Part shown: in pieces, positions 10,426 to 21,759 of the stretch
Numbering within the stretch: position 1 is the stretch's first letter
Layout: every line of letters starts with the position of its first letter
Assembly (NCBI GenBank): GCA_050084515.1
Contig: CM114274.1
Span: 10,478,001 to 10,542,000, forward strand
DNA from: Blasia pusilla
Lineage: Eukaryota; Marchantiophyta; Marchantiopsida; Blasiales
Reading direction: 5' to 3'
DNA length: 64,000 nucleotides
Position numbers and translations under genes: made by a program
Notes under the pieces: generated by a model
What the model saw: the letters and a program-made list of their open reading frames with translations, nothing else
Database searches by the model: none
Told to the model about the DNA's origin: nothing

Positions 10426-12384
10426 ATGGACGTCAATAGACCTGCTCAAGTAGGGTTTAATACTAGTTGTGCTATCTTCCTTGTATACAAGCGTAAAATA
10501 ATTTATAGGGATTTTATAGTTAGGAATTTCGGGATCCGATGTTATGAAGAAGTGATCGCCTCGGCACTTCCATTTGTGATACCTATCATGAGAGAATGGA
10601 GAGTATACATAATAATTTTATTTTGAAAAAGAAGATCTTCTCAGAGAGGTCATCTTGCATCGACCGCGTCTGCCGCAGCTAGAAGGCCTGGCCTTACTCG
10701 AAGAAAGGCTCTCGACACGACACCGGTTGGTCATTTTCATGGACGGAGTACCCTCTAAGTTACACAACAGGCCAAAGGGTGGAGCACGCAAGGACCAACC
10801 TATGGCACTTTGTTCGAAACCCACAATACCTAGAGAAGACTCAACCCTCATTATACAAATTGCGGCCGTGCCCCTGGTAAAGTTGTCACCCGAATTAGTC
10901 GAAGCACTCGAGGAACGATCATTGGCGACCTTTTTTCAATCCAATTGGACATTGACGTACGGCGAGCTTCTAGGGGAGGTTTGCTCTTCAGCTGCAACTG
11001 CTAAGTTCAAGAAGAAAGGGTTCCGGCATCGCGCTTAGCCATAACAGTGTACTCCGGATGATTGGAGGGCAACTTCTATGCTTCTTGCTGCTCCTGAGTA
11101 TGAATATGACAGAGACTTGATGGTGAAGCACAAAGATTTATTTGCGCTTGGCTGTGTGACGTTGGACCGCTTAGGCACAAATGGCTACAAAGCCACCTCT
11201 TTGTCCCCACCCTTGTTCGGCCAATTCTGCAAGCATTTGATGACCTTGTTTTATCCTGCCCGCTCTTACTATTTGACTAATGACCTTGTCAAGATGTGCT
11301 ACGTATTGTGGCATCAACATCTGGACCCCGAAGCACCAGGTGTAGACTTCGCTACATTCTTGGACAGACAAGTACGCGGGATGATAGAAGCGCTTCATCC
11401 AAGCACAAAGTCGTTCCTGTCACCTTTCTTGATTCACTTCTACATTCATAAGCAAGAACTGACGGTGGATGAGGCGCTGGATTGGACGCAAGTAACTCTA
11501 GTGCGCTTGCCCAAGATGGGCGAAACTTCAGCTTCAGGAAGCCGCAAAGTCACGCCGACTCGCAAAGCAAGTCACAGGCGACATCCACATACTTCTGCTT
11601 TAGGAAAAGACGAGGATCAAACCAAACTGCCAAGACGGAAGCATGGAAGGGTAAACTTTGAGACACCTTTGGGCACGGACCAGGCGGCCCCAGAGGATCC
11701 AGTTGAGACACCCGACACTAGCAACGAGCCCTCCACGCTTCGTCACATAATAAGGACAACAACGCACCTTGTGTGGTTTCTTAATTTGGTTGTACCGGTC
11801 ATGCACCAGCTACAAAAAGTATTACATTTGGTTGAGGAAGCAGAAACGGACCAGTATCTACAGACGCTCGATGATATGAATTGTAGGCTCAAGCTTCGTC
11901 AGAGAACGAAGCGCAACAAAGAGTGTCAGAGCGACAGCTCGAGCTTCGCAATCAAGAATTCAAAGACACTCAAAAGATGCTTCGTAAAACTCAAACCGAG
12001 ATGGTACAAGCCCAGTATGAATCACAGAATGCATGCCAATGGGAAAGCTTGGCAATCAATATAGAGTTTGGGGCGGATCAATTGGTGTCTCAGGTCAAGC
12101 ACGCTTCGCAGCTGATTCGACAGTATCAACACCAAGTGGCTCTTCTCAAGACAAAATTCAAGAAGGTAGCGATGCAAAAAGCCCACATGTCTAAGTTGTT
12201 ACCAAGATTTTTATTCGTTCTATTCTCTCTAGTGGAATTGAACTCACTCTCAGGCAGATTTTCCCTCAACACCAAAGAACCTCGCAAAGACCTCATCAAC
12301 GAGATGGCTTCTCCTACTTTCGGAATTCAATCCGTCTTGGTAGGCTACTCTTTGTTGAATAGACTTCTTACAACTTGCTCTTGA
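10426..12384 (+). pseudogene. Unrecognised decayed gene with a coiled-coil-like tail
   Basis: Open segments at about 10626-11038, 11078-12064 (the longest, 328 aa from a real ATG) and 11923-12384 look like one former coding region. The frame changes near 11040 and again near 11900. The middle part contains FATFLDRQVRGMIEALHP and a basic low-complexity stretch. The tail (QLELRNQEFKDTQKMLRKTQ and onward) is rich in Q, E, K and L with heptad spacing, suggesting a coiled coil. A gag-like or host-derived protein carried by a transposon is possible. I do not recognise the family. Confidence 0.4.
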
Positions 12385-13300
12385 TTATTCTAGTGTTGAC
12401 AGTGTTCTCATGATCTCTTCTCACTCTGCAGACCCAAAAAGATGACTCCTAAATACATGCCGCACATCAGAATAAAGGAAGAGACCGCTTTACTATTCCA
12501 TCAAGAATCAGAAAGCTTCAAAGTGTATCCAAGCATGAGAGGGTACTACTCTCCCGCTCATACCATTTCTACAGCATAACGACTTCATAAGAGAATGATG
12601 TTGAGAGTTACGTTTATGCTCCTTTAATATCCTTTGAGACAGTAGTAGTCCTAAAGATCAGAGGCGTCTCTTATAAATCTAGTACCTACTAGGATTTTGT
12701 AACTACTTTGATCTACGATTCTCTTATATTTTCCTATGATCGCTCTGAATCCGCTGGTTGTAACTGTCCTAACTTTCTATCTGGTCCAGAAAGTAACGTC
12801 TCTTCCTAGTCTAACTACTCTAACCGTATGCCGCTTGAAATCGCGAACAGTCCTATCCTCGCTGCAAAGTCAAAACCTCTTCTTCTTCCTTTGAGGACGA
12901 AGCACTTCCTCTTCTTCTGAGGACTAAGCCCTCTTCCTTCTTTGTACTTGTTCCAAGTGCTTCATTCTTCGTTCTTCTGCGAAGCACTGATGCTTCGTCT
13001 TGGTGCTTCAATGAAGAGAGAAGAACTTGTGCCTCTTCTTCTTCATCGTGCTTCATTAAAGAGCAAAGTACCTCATAAATAGGTTCTTAATAAGGCTTCT
13101 TTGTCTTTCCCAAGTTTCGCTCTTGGTCTTTAGACTTCGTGAATCCTTTTCCCTCTCCTCCAAGGCAATTCCTTGATTTTCCATCTCTCTGCCTTATCCT
13201 ATGAGCTTCATACTCTACTGCAATACTTCTCATGATCTCCAATACTCAAAAATAATATATGAGCCAGCCTCGTATATAAAAACTTTACTTCATTAGGTCC
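12385..13300. other. Non-coding stretch, pyrimidine-rich low complexity at 12850-13060
   Basis: CTTCTTC-rich sequence with repeated GAAGCACT/AAGCACTTC words occupies 12850-13060. The open frames there are low-complexity shadows. I see no gene. Confidence 0.5.
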
Positions 13301-13306
13301 TTATCC

Positions 13307-14760
13307 TTGAATCAAAATATAAAAATCTCCAAAATTACAAAATTATGGTTATCACAAATATCAACTATAGTTGGAGACTCTAGCGGTCCGGGCGGATCTC
13401 CGAAAATTTTAGCCGTGAAACCTTCAAAGAAAAAAAAGCATATTAACCCATCCCCAGCATATAGAACATCTTCAGATAGTACTAGCTTGGGGACCAACAT
13501 CGATCAGAGGACCTCGTCCTTGGTAAGACTCAATCGACATTATCTTGAATATCAGGGGTCTCACACAGACTTCGATCATGCCAAAAGAGAGTTCATATTA
13601 CTAGCGGGTGGTGGTTCCATAAAGTCTAGCATGGAGGATAAAACCTCATTGGAAACCATTAGGGAAATGAGTGCGAAAATTAGATCTTCGGATTTTAGCA
13701 CTTGAGGGAGTTTGAAGTGACAGTCATTTTTATTCATATCTTAATCAGAACTTCAGTTCCCATTCATTCCCCTAGGAATACCTTCTATCAATTATATTTT
13801 GAAGTGTAAAGGTTTTTCCCTTGCATCCCTTCTACACACGAGAGATTCAGTAGTTAATGTAACGTTACCAGTCCGAGAGTTGAGGACTTATATTTTCATG
13901 TTGTGTTTCATTTTCTCCTACAACCTTGCATCGCCTTTGTATTTATGTATGATTCTTTGGATTCTGATGAAAGAAATGTCTGATGCAGACTCGGCCCAGA
14001 TCTGGTAAAATCATGCTGCTTTTTGAACCGCACTAGGTCTTGCTTTTCAGCCCTGGTTATCGAAACACTGGAAACTTGAAAAGTATTAGCATCAGACCAA
14101 GGTGTGGAGATTTTCTCCATGCAGCCAATGATTACTTTGTTTGGGCCTGTGGACATGTAAGAATGAAGATAGTCTAGCCAGAATGGAGGTTGCAATTTCT
14201 GAGCACTTACAAGAGAGAAATCTTCCCCTGGTTAGGTTTACTTTGGTTCGTGCAAATGACCGTCCGCATGGAGGTCAAGTGGTTCCATTCAAACTAGTGA
14301 ACTATTTTGACAAGGCAACAAGACGCTAGCTGGATTTGGACAGCCATCAACAGATTTTTTTTTTTGACGTGGTTGGAAACGAGAACTACCACAATAGTAT
14401 ACAGCATATTATGAAGGTGCTGAAATGGATGGCATCATCGTCAAAAGATAGTTTTCTCATGATAGTGTTGACTCACTATGTCAACCTTCTACAGCTCAAC
14501 ATATCCAACAGCCACTTCCAGACTCCGTGGGAGTTCATCCAACAATGCGATTTGCCCTCTTACTGTAGGAAGGTAACGTGAATTTCTACCCATTATGAAC
14601 CAGTCTTAACTAATCTTACATCTATAAATTTAGGATGGTTCCTAATATTGAAATGTTTCGAGTAGCCTCGTGAGTATCGACGCCACTATGAACCAAAAGA
14701 GCTTGTTGCGAGTCAAAATATTGGACACCGACCTTTACGCAGAAAGGTAAGCACCGGCAC
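13307..14760 (+). other. Possible coding remnants, unrecognised
   Basis: Short open segments (13307-13705, about 14030-14330 and 14336-14581) read like decayed coding DNA in changing frames, with words such as MIVLTHYVNLLQLN and later PREYRRHYEPKELVA near 14665. I recognise no domain. They may belong with the remnants on either side. Confidence 0.25.
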
Positions 14761-14934
14761 TCTCATAGTTCAATGACTGAATATTGCCTAATGGAACTAT
14801 AGTTCTCATTCCCTCTTTGAGAGGCTAATATCTTGCCTTGGTTAGTGGATAGGAGAAATCCCTTAGGTCTCTTCTTATCCTTGAGATGGCTAGAATTATT
14901 TTCCGAATTATGGACACGGTTAGCAAATCGTATC

Positions 14935-15270
14935 CAAGGTTGCATCACGGACAAAGTCTGTGTCCACGGACATGTCCATCTTCGTGGGCTTATGTCCGTC
15001 TTATGGAAGGACTTGTCCGTATGGGCCCCACCTTTTCCTTCTTTATCATTCCCCTTACTTGCCTTGGTGTTCCATACTCCCCCATTTCTTCCTCCCTCCA
15101 TCTCCACTCCCTCCTCCCTCATTGCTCCTCTTATCCTTGCCTTGCCTTCCATCATGGCCTAAAAGTATGGATCCCACCTCTTGGAACCCATATCCGTGGA
15201 CATGTCCAGACATTTCCGTCCATGTCCGTCCTAAGGAAGGACTTGTCTATTTTTCTGCAACCATGACCGT
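14935..15270. mobile_element. Small non-autonomous insert with GGACATGTCC-type palindromes (copy 1)
   Basis: The left end CAAGGTTGCA and right end TGCAACCATG form a short imperfect terminal inverted repeat. Inside both ends, words such as TCCGTGGACATGTCC and TTATGTCCGTCTTATGGA recur. A second element with the same ends and subterminal words interrupts the Helitron helicase at 19.63-20.08 kb, which is the evidence that this is a mobile unit. The middle parts of the two copies differ (pyrimidine-rich here, GC-rich there). No clear target duplication is seen for this copy. Confidence 0.6.
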
Positions 15271-15299
15271 TTCCCCTCGGTCTTAGGGGAAACAATGCC

Positions 15300-16585
15300 T
15301 TCATGTCAGGAGATGGACAGGTTGTATTTGTCCTCCCCTACCTCAGAATACTAACTCATATGATAGAGAGAGAATATCCTTATGGGTTTTGGACCATGAT
15401 GAATAGGGAAGATGCACTTGAAATGTTTGAGAGGCTAGCAGATTCCTGCTATGTGTCTAAATCTTTCGTTAAGAAGGCCAAATGTTTTTGGTCTGTGCGG
15501 GACTGCTCAGTTTGAAAGGGGACAAAGGGTCTCTCAAAGTATGTGAAAGATCTGCGGTTCTTTTACGCTGTTAGAGAGTTTAGAAACTTCTCCAGCCCAA
15601 AGAATATAGTCCTGGTGGACATTAGGATCAATTCCCTCCTTTTGAATGATCTAAATAGCGTTATAGCCCTTCTGAAATTTAATATACTTCCAGGATCCTG
15701 AGACGAAAAAAACCATGGCAAGGCTGATACTATTCTCTTTTACCTTCTCATAATGAACGAGAGTTTCTTGGATGGGATGAGTGTTAGTCATTTTATTAGT
15801 ACTAGGCAGATTGGTTTTCCAAAGCCAAATTCTACTGGTGATAATGATAAAAGTCTTCTCCATGCAATCTTGGAAAAGCTAAAGGCCTCGGTCTTATTCT
15901 AGAATATACCAGGACAACTGACTCGAACAGTATGCAAGGAACGTCCAAGATTGGAGATCACCGTAGAAGTCCTCTTCGGCAGCGTGGATCTTATATCAAT
16001 GGAAGTTGTAAGGCCAACATGCAGTATCAATGCCTTCCTCAATGCCATGTGGTGTTTGGAGTATCCGACAGAGAAACATCTTCCAGGTGGAGTTCTCAAC
16101 AGCATCGCGAATTTGGGGGCTCGCTTGTACGCAAAGTGGGAGAATCAATCTAGTTTCAAGACCGTCGTTGATAAAAGCGGCTTCTTAGACCTAGAATCCA
16201 TAGCAAGGTGGAGTCAGAAGGGTGGACCGTCATTTGGTGTTTATATCAACACCAATATGAGCTTTATGGGTTATGTCTCCCTCCCTATTTTTATGATGTT
16301 TTCCCTTATGGTGCCATACTAGATAAGAGCATGGACTCTGTGTGGAATGAAGTGGTGTAGTACGAGGGAATCGACAAGGTGTTTATCGTCACCCTGCATG
16401 AGCATCACTTTGTACTAAGGGTTGCAACAAAGTCGATCACCATTGTAGATACCCTAGGTTCCCGCCTGGACCGCGAATGTAAGAAGGCGTACCAAATCTT
16501 CTTCGACTCCGAGGCGTCTGCTATGGTGGATAACGTATTCGACTATTCCATGAAAGGGAATGATCTCAAACAACCACTGGAATAG
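15300..16585 (+). pseudogene. Relic resembling the C-terminal region of plant EEIG1/EHBP1-type (NT-C2) proteins
   Basis: The best part is 15951-16585. It reads FLDLESIARWSQKGGPS, then (after a frame change near 16275) YDVFPYGAILDKSMDSVWNEVV, a stop, and IDKVFIVTLHEHHFVLRV followed by SITIVDTLGSRLDRECKKAY. From memory this order matches the region of plant EEIG1/EHBP1 N-terminal-domain proteins with FDSIWDE, HFFVLKV and IIDTLGERL. Only the C-terminal half is represented; the NT-C2 domain itself is not seen. An upstream open segment (15303-15515, MIEREYPYGFW) may or may not belong. Its place between mobile elements suggests a captured fragment. Not checked by search. Confidence 0.45.
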
Positions 16586-17465
16586 TGCTTGGTGGTGACC
16601 GGGCAAGAAGTTGCCCATTTTTCCTTGATGAGTACGATTTGCACAAACTCAAGCAACATTTTTTTAGCTACACCATCGTAAAGGCTAAGGACTAGGATGT
16701 GGACCTACGTAGTTTGGACTAGGAGTATCAGAAGAAGAATTATTTTAAGTTCCAAGCTATCTACCAGACCCTAAAGCAAGATCTCCAAATTTATTTCACG
16801 AGGATTTTTCAGATTCCAAGGGAGGGAAGGTTTAGTTGGAGTAACTTTGCCACTGGACTCAATAAGTATATCCGTGAGGATGAGACACTCTTACGATTGA
16901 GCAGGAAGAGACCTCACCGAGGGTAATAAGTACGTGAAATGATACTATATGTTGATGCCATTGGGTACATTTGTAAATCGAATGTGAAATATAGCATATT
17001 GAAGCGGATGGATTAAAGAAGTATGTTGCCCAGGTTTGAGCCGATGGATGTCACAGATATAGCAACGGATGAGACTCTCCTCTGATAGGTAATATATTTT
17101 CTACAGTTGGAAATTCTCTGGTACTAGATATTTGTAGTCATGTATAGCGGGAGTTGTAACATATTGCCGAGAATGGAAGCTAAGCTTGCGAGAATTGTAA
17201 CATACTGTAGAAAGTGGAAGCTAAAGATTATGAAGCCATGTGATTGGTGGGGATTCCTTTTAATAATCCTGAATTGGAACTTGAGTTCCAAATCTTATGT
17301 ATTCATTGAGCATATTTACTGTCATCTAATGATCGTGCGATGGACTTGTTATGTGACATGTGTGTACAGTTTCTTCTTGTAGAGCTTGCATCCTCAACGT
17401 TGCCATCCTCTATATCGATTGGAACTATAGTTCCAACCAGCCTGGTCTTAAGATCCCTACGTTGG
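16586..17465. other. No gene recognised
   Basis: Diffuse decayed sequence with no frame longer than about 80 codons and no motif. It may be the degenerate 3' part of the preceding relic. Confidence 0.4.
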
Positions 17466-18450
17466 AAACAAATGTAGAATCAGAACTTTGGTTCTAATTG
17501 TGTCCCAAACCGCCGCGCCCACTGAACCTCATTTGGAGCCATACTTGGACTAAGTCCAATTGGATCCTAAGATCCAATTCCGGCCGCAGAAGGCATCCAT
17601 TGAAGGGAATTTCCCATCCTTGATTGGAACTGTAGTTTTGAATGGTTTGCTCCTAACATTCCTACTTCTTAGATAAATGTAGAATCGGAACCTAAGTTCT
17701 GATTGTGTCCCAAACTGCCATGTCCGCCGAATGGCATTTGGAGCCATACTTAGACTTAGTCCAATTGGATCATAAGATCCAATTTCAGGCGCAGAAGGCG
17801 TCTAGTAAAGGGAAATCCCCATCGTCGATTGGAACTGTAGCTCCGAATTGCCTGCTCCTTAGATCCCTATGTGTTCAGCAAATGTAGAATCGGAACCTAA
17901 GTTTTGAATTGTGTCCCAAATTGCCGCGCCTGCTGAAAGTCATTTGAAGCCATACTTGGTCTAAGTCCAATTGGATCCTAAGATCCAATTTTGACCGTAG
18001 AAAGCGTTCGGTAAAGGGAAATCCCCATCCTTGATTGGAATTGTAGTTCCGAATGCCTTGCTCCAGAGATCCCAATGGATCGGAAATAAATATAGAATCA
18101 AAACCTAAGTTTTGATTGTTTAATTGGAACCAAAGGTCCAATTCCGGCCCCAGAAGGCGTTCGATAATATTAAACCCCAATCCTCAATTGGAACTATAGG
18201 TCCAAATGACTTGCTCCTTACATCCCAATAGGTCGGCAACAAGTGTAGAATCAAAATCTTACTTTTGATTGTGTCCCAAATTGCCGCACCCGTTGAACAT
18301 CATTTGGATCCAAACTTAGTCTGAGTCCAATTGGATCCTAAGATCCAATTTTGGCCGTAGAAGGCGTTCGGTAGAGGGAAATGCTCATCCTGGGTTGGAA
18401 CTATAGTTCTGAACAACCTGCTCCAAAGATCCCAACAGGTCGGCAACAAA
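17466..18450. repeat. Tandem repeat, ~200-230-bp unit, with GGATCCTAAGATCC and GGAACT-AGTTCC palindromes
   Basis: About four to five diverged copies of one unit follow each other. Landmarks in each copy are TAGAATCGGAACCTAAGTT, TGTCCCAAAYTGCCGCG, a palindromic TTGGATCCTAAGATCCAA, GTAAAGGGAAATCCCCATC and TTGGAACTGTAGTTCC. One copy (near 18120) has lost its middle. Long open frames on the minus strand are by-products of the repeat. Confidence 0.8.
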
Positions 18451-19315
18451 TGTAGTTTCGAGCTCATTTGGAACTAGAGTTCGGAATGCTTTTGCTTAGC
18501 ACTCAGTGGGAGCTTCTCTAGGGCCAAACCAGCACATTCCACAGCCAACTTCAAGGCTATCTCGAACGGTAGAAACCAAATACTTCCAATTTCATTTGGA
18601 ACTAGAGTTCCAAACGCCATTCAATAACCTTCCAGTGGAACTATAGTTCCAAATGCCATAGAAGTGTCAGTAGGATGTATTCCAAAGCCCGAACAACTCC
18701 TTCATCGGGCAATAGTAGGTCTATCGGTAGCATGACTTTACAGATTCTTGGCGGATGGGGGGAATGGGGTTGAGGCGGAGGATCCATGAGGCCAAGATTA
18801 TTTGTTTCTTTACTGAGAATGCTTTGGAATTGGGTCGTAAGCTCTGATTTGGCTGACCAATGCACAAAATTTGGCATAGTCCACATTCAATCGTCCGCCA
18901 CCTCCTTCACTGTGAAGTCGTGAAATAATTTAGTTTATGTTGAAAATATTGCAATGACGGGTCTACGATGACTTTAACCACATCACACGCTAGCCTCTGC
19001 TCTCCTCAAATGTCCAAAGAAATGAGCAAAATAAACATTGTCAACATCATTCTGAACATTTTAAGTTCAAGATCCTACTATTTAGGCTATCGGCGACTAA
19101 AAGAGACTTGATAGGTTGCAAAAGAACTTGATGTTTTAGCGAGATTTAAATGGACTTAAGTCCTTATTTTACTTGTAAGCATGACTTCAAGAAAGTCGAA
19201 AAATCAGAAATGTTTTAATTCACCAAGAATGCCAAAATTGGTGTTATTGCAGAAAACAATAATTCTTTATCTTCCCATTGATAATGCTATGATAAATATT
19301 GCATTGTTGGAAGTA
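18451..19315. other. Palindrome remnants, then nothing recognised
   Basis: Scattered TTTGGAACTAGAGTTCCAAA-type palindromes continue to about 18655. From there to 19315 I see no gene or repeat. Confidence 0.4.
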
Positions 19316-19319
19316 CATT

Positions 19320-21606
19320 ATAATTTATAAGATCAAGGAAAGAGACTATCTGACTTTCCTGACATGCCCCAAGCTAATTTGTGAAGCCTTCGTTCACATT
19401 CATACTTGGAGGAAGAAGAACTATTGTATGATATTGAGGAATTATTTGAGCAAGTAAAATTGAGAGAATCGTGTCTAAATGAAGGACGATATACGTGTTA
19501 TTTGGGACGTTATACATGATGAGCTTGGAAAAATATGCTTTAATGCTCCACCATCTCCAAAAGGTTTTTACATCGATGGTCCAGGTGGAAAGGGAAAGAC
19601 ATATTTATATAATATTCTCTGTGCAAGTGTACCAGGGTTGCACATGGAAAAAGTCCGTGTCTGCAGATATATCCATGTCTGCGGACTTATGTCCGTCTTA
19701 TGGACACACATGTCTGTGGAGCCCTTGGTACTTGCGGCCCGCACCCGAGCCCGCCCTAGAGCACGCCCCGTAGACCAGGGCTGACGGAGCCCGTACCCAT
19801 TGCGGAGGTCGTAATAGGCCCACAACCAGGCCTATGTAGGGCCGCATGGCAAGCTGGGGATGGGCTCATTGCCCGCATCTTGCAGATTGCAAGGTGGGCC
19901 CTGCGCAGGCTTGAGCCCGCTCAATGACGGCCAAGCCCATCCTACGGGCATGGTTGCGGGCCTGCCACGGGCCCCCCGCAACGGTAGCGGGCTCTCAACT
20001 CTAGGGCAAGCTCGGGTACCGGTTGTGCATATGTGTCCCATGGACGGATTTGTTTGTTTTCGTGCAACCTTGAAGTGTAAGGAGTGCAACAGGTATAACC
20101 GTGACAACAACATCATCCAGAATTGCTGCTCTATTGTTAGATGGAGGACGTATTGCCCATTCACGCTTCAAGATCGATCCTATCAATGTTAATGAGAGTT
20201 CTACTTGCAAGTAAGTATCATTACCTACATTCTATCCAATTCTATCAAGAAAATAAAATTTTGCAAGTCCAAGTATTGTGTACGCTAATTTGCTTCCCTA
20301 TGTTGTTTGTAGTTTATCATTCAATAGTGACAAAGCGTGCTTAATTCATGATGCGAGCCTCATTATGTGGGACGAAGCACCTAGGATTCATCATCATGCA
20401 TTCGAGGTCGTGAATTGCACTTTACAAGATATTATGGGAACGGTCTCTGATGCTCTACGATAAATACCATTTGGTGGAAAACTCATGATATTTGGTGGTG
20501 ACTTTCATCAAGTTTTTCGTGTAGTTCGTCATGGACATCAGCCGCAAATTGTCCAAGCCACTATAAAGAGGTCATCTCTTTGGTCTAATGTAAAGATCAT
20601 GAAGTTGACAACAAGCGTGCGAGTTCCAAGGTTGGAAGGTCATTTGCGTATTGAACAACAAGTTTTTGTCGATTGGTTATTGGAAGTGGAAGAGGGTCGT
20701 GAACCTTTGCATTCTCATTTGCATACTTAATACAATTACCATATAGAATTGTCACTTAAAGTAACAAGATATGCTATCTTATCGATTTGATCTATGGAAA
20801 TTCTCCTAGTCGATTCCATAACATTCATTTTCTAAGAGATACGACTATTTTGATATCGAGAAATAGGGATATTGATGAAATAAATGGAGATTTCATATCT
20901 TGATTTCTTGGACACGTAATCCTTTTAACATGCATACATATATATATCTATTCTCTTATTGGAAATTTTAGCTTTGGGAAGTTCAGATAGTAATATTGCT
21001 TCTTCTCACCAATTTACTACCTATCAAATGCATGAGCAAATTTAACTCAGCGTTGATTCTATTCCGAGTGAGGGGATGAGTTATATATATCCAACTGAAT
21101 TTTTGAAACACATGTTTTCCTTTTAGACTACCTCCGTATCGTTTGTGTTTGAAGATTGGTGCACCAATCATGCTCTTATGAGACATGAATGGCTGACATG
21201 GACAAGCAAACGAGACTAGATTGATGATTCGTGGATTTATGCAACATTGCATAAATCCACGAAATCAAATGCTAAAATCATCACACGGAAGAATATTGGA
21301 GATTGAGTTTTCATTCCATGCATCTCATGGATTGCATCTGACACTGGTTTGCCATTTGATCTACGTAGGTTTCAATTCCCTATTGCGCCAACTTTTGCTG
21401 TGAGTATTAATAAGTCTCAAGGTCGAACTTTGCAAGAGGTTGGCATTTACTTGCCCACTCTTGTATTTTCTCATGGTAAATTGTATGTAGCATTATCTAG
21501 AGTAGGGAAGAGAAGTTCTATCCACATTACCATTGGAAGTGATGAACATTCAAATAAGGAAAGTGATTATACACAAAATTTAGTGTATAAAGAAATACTT
21601 GGATGA
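19320..21606 (+). pseudogene. Helitron-type Pif1 DNA helicase relic
   Basis: Pif1-like helicase blocks appear in order: SDFPDMPQAN near 19355; Walker A GFYIDGPGGKGKT near 19565; SSRIAALLLDGGRIAHSRFK near 20115; DASLIMWDEAP (Walker B) near 20350; IPFGGKLMIFGGDFHQVFRV near 20465; then DTGLPFDLRRFQFPIAPTFA, INKSQGRTLQEVGIYLP and LYVALSRVGKRSS near 21340-21510, ending at 21606. A GTAAGT donor near 20211 and a TTTGTAG acceptor near 20312 fit an intron. Stops and frameshifts are numerous, and a mobile insert splits the gene just after Walker A. These helicases form the C-terminal part of Helitron Rep-Hel proteins; the Rep nuclease part is not visible here. Confidence 0.85.
19632..20077. mobile_element. 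Non-autonomous insert in the helicase relic (copy 2), with target duplication
   Basis: AAGTGT occurs immediately left (19624-19629) and right of the insert, and removing the insert plus one copy restores the helicase reading (LCASVRSATGIT). The ends AGGGTTGCAC and GTGCAACCTT are inverted repeats. Subterminal words (GTCCGTGTCTGCAG, TTATGTCCGTCTTATGGACA) match the element at 14.9-15.3 kb. The centre is GC-rich with many GGGCCCGC-like words. No coding capacity is seen. Confidence 0.65.
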
Positions 21607-21726
21607 AGTAAAATTTCTACACATCCCGTCATTTGACGCATTTAGGGCAAAGACCCTACTTGAACATGATTTGTATGTCCACAATCACTAACAACTAAGT
21701 TACCAAAAACAAAACCCTTCATCTCT

Positions 21727-21754
21727 CTCGTGCATCGTACGGGTACCTTACTAG
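21727..21754 (+). mobile_element. Candidate Helitron 3' terminus (hairpin plus CTAG)
   Basis: A stem CTCGTGC-ATC-GTACGGG, allowing two G-T pairs, is followed after seven bases by CTAG and then a T. This is the layout of Helitron 3' ends: a short GC-rich hairpin about 10 bases before CTRR, inserted 5' of T. It lies 148 bases downstream of the helicase end on the same strand. The 5' terminus (TC...) was not located. Confidence 0.5.
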
Positions 21755-21759
21755 TAGTA

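Noticed and set aside
14763-15286. Proline/serine-rich frames of 108-130 codons on both strands
   Set aside because: They come from the pyrimidine-rich centre of the small mobile insert and have no domain.
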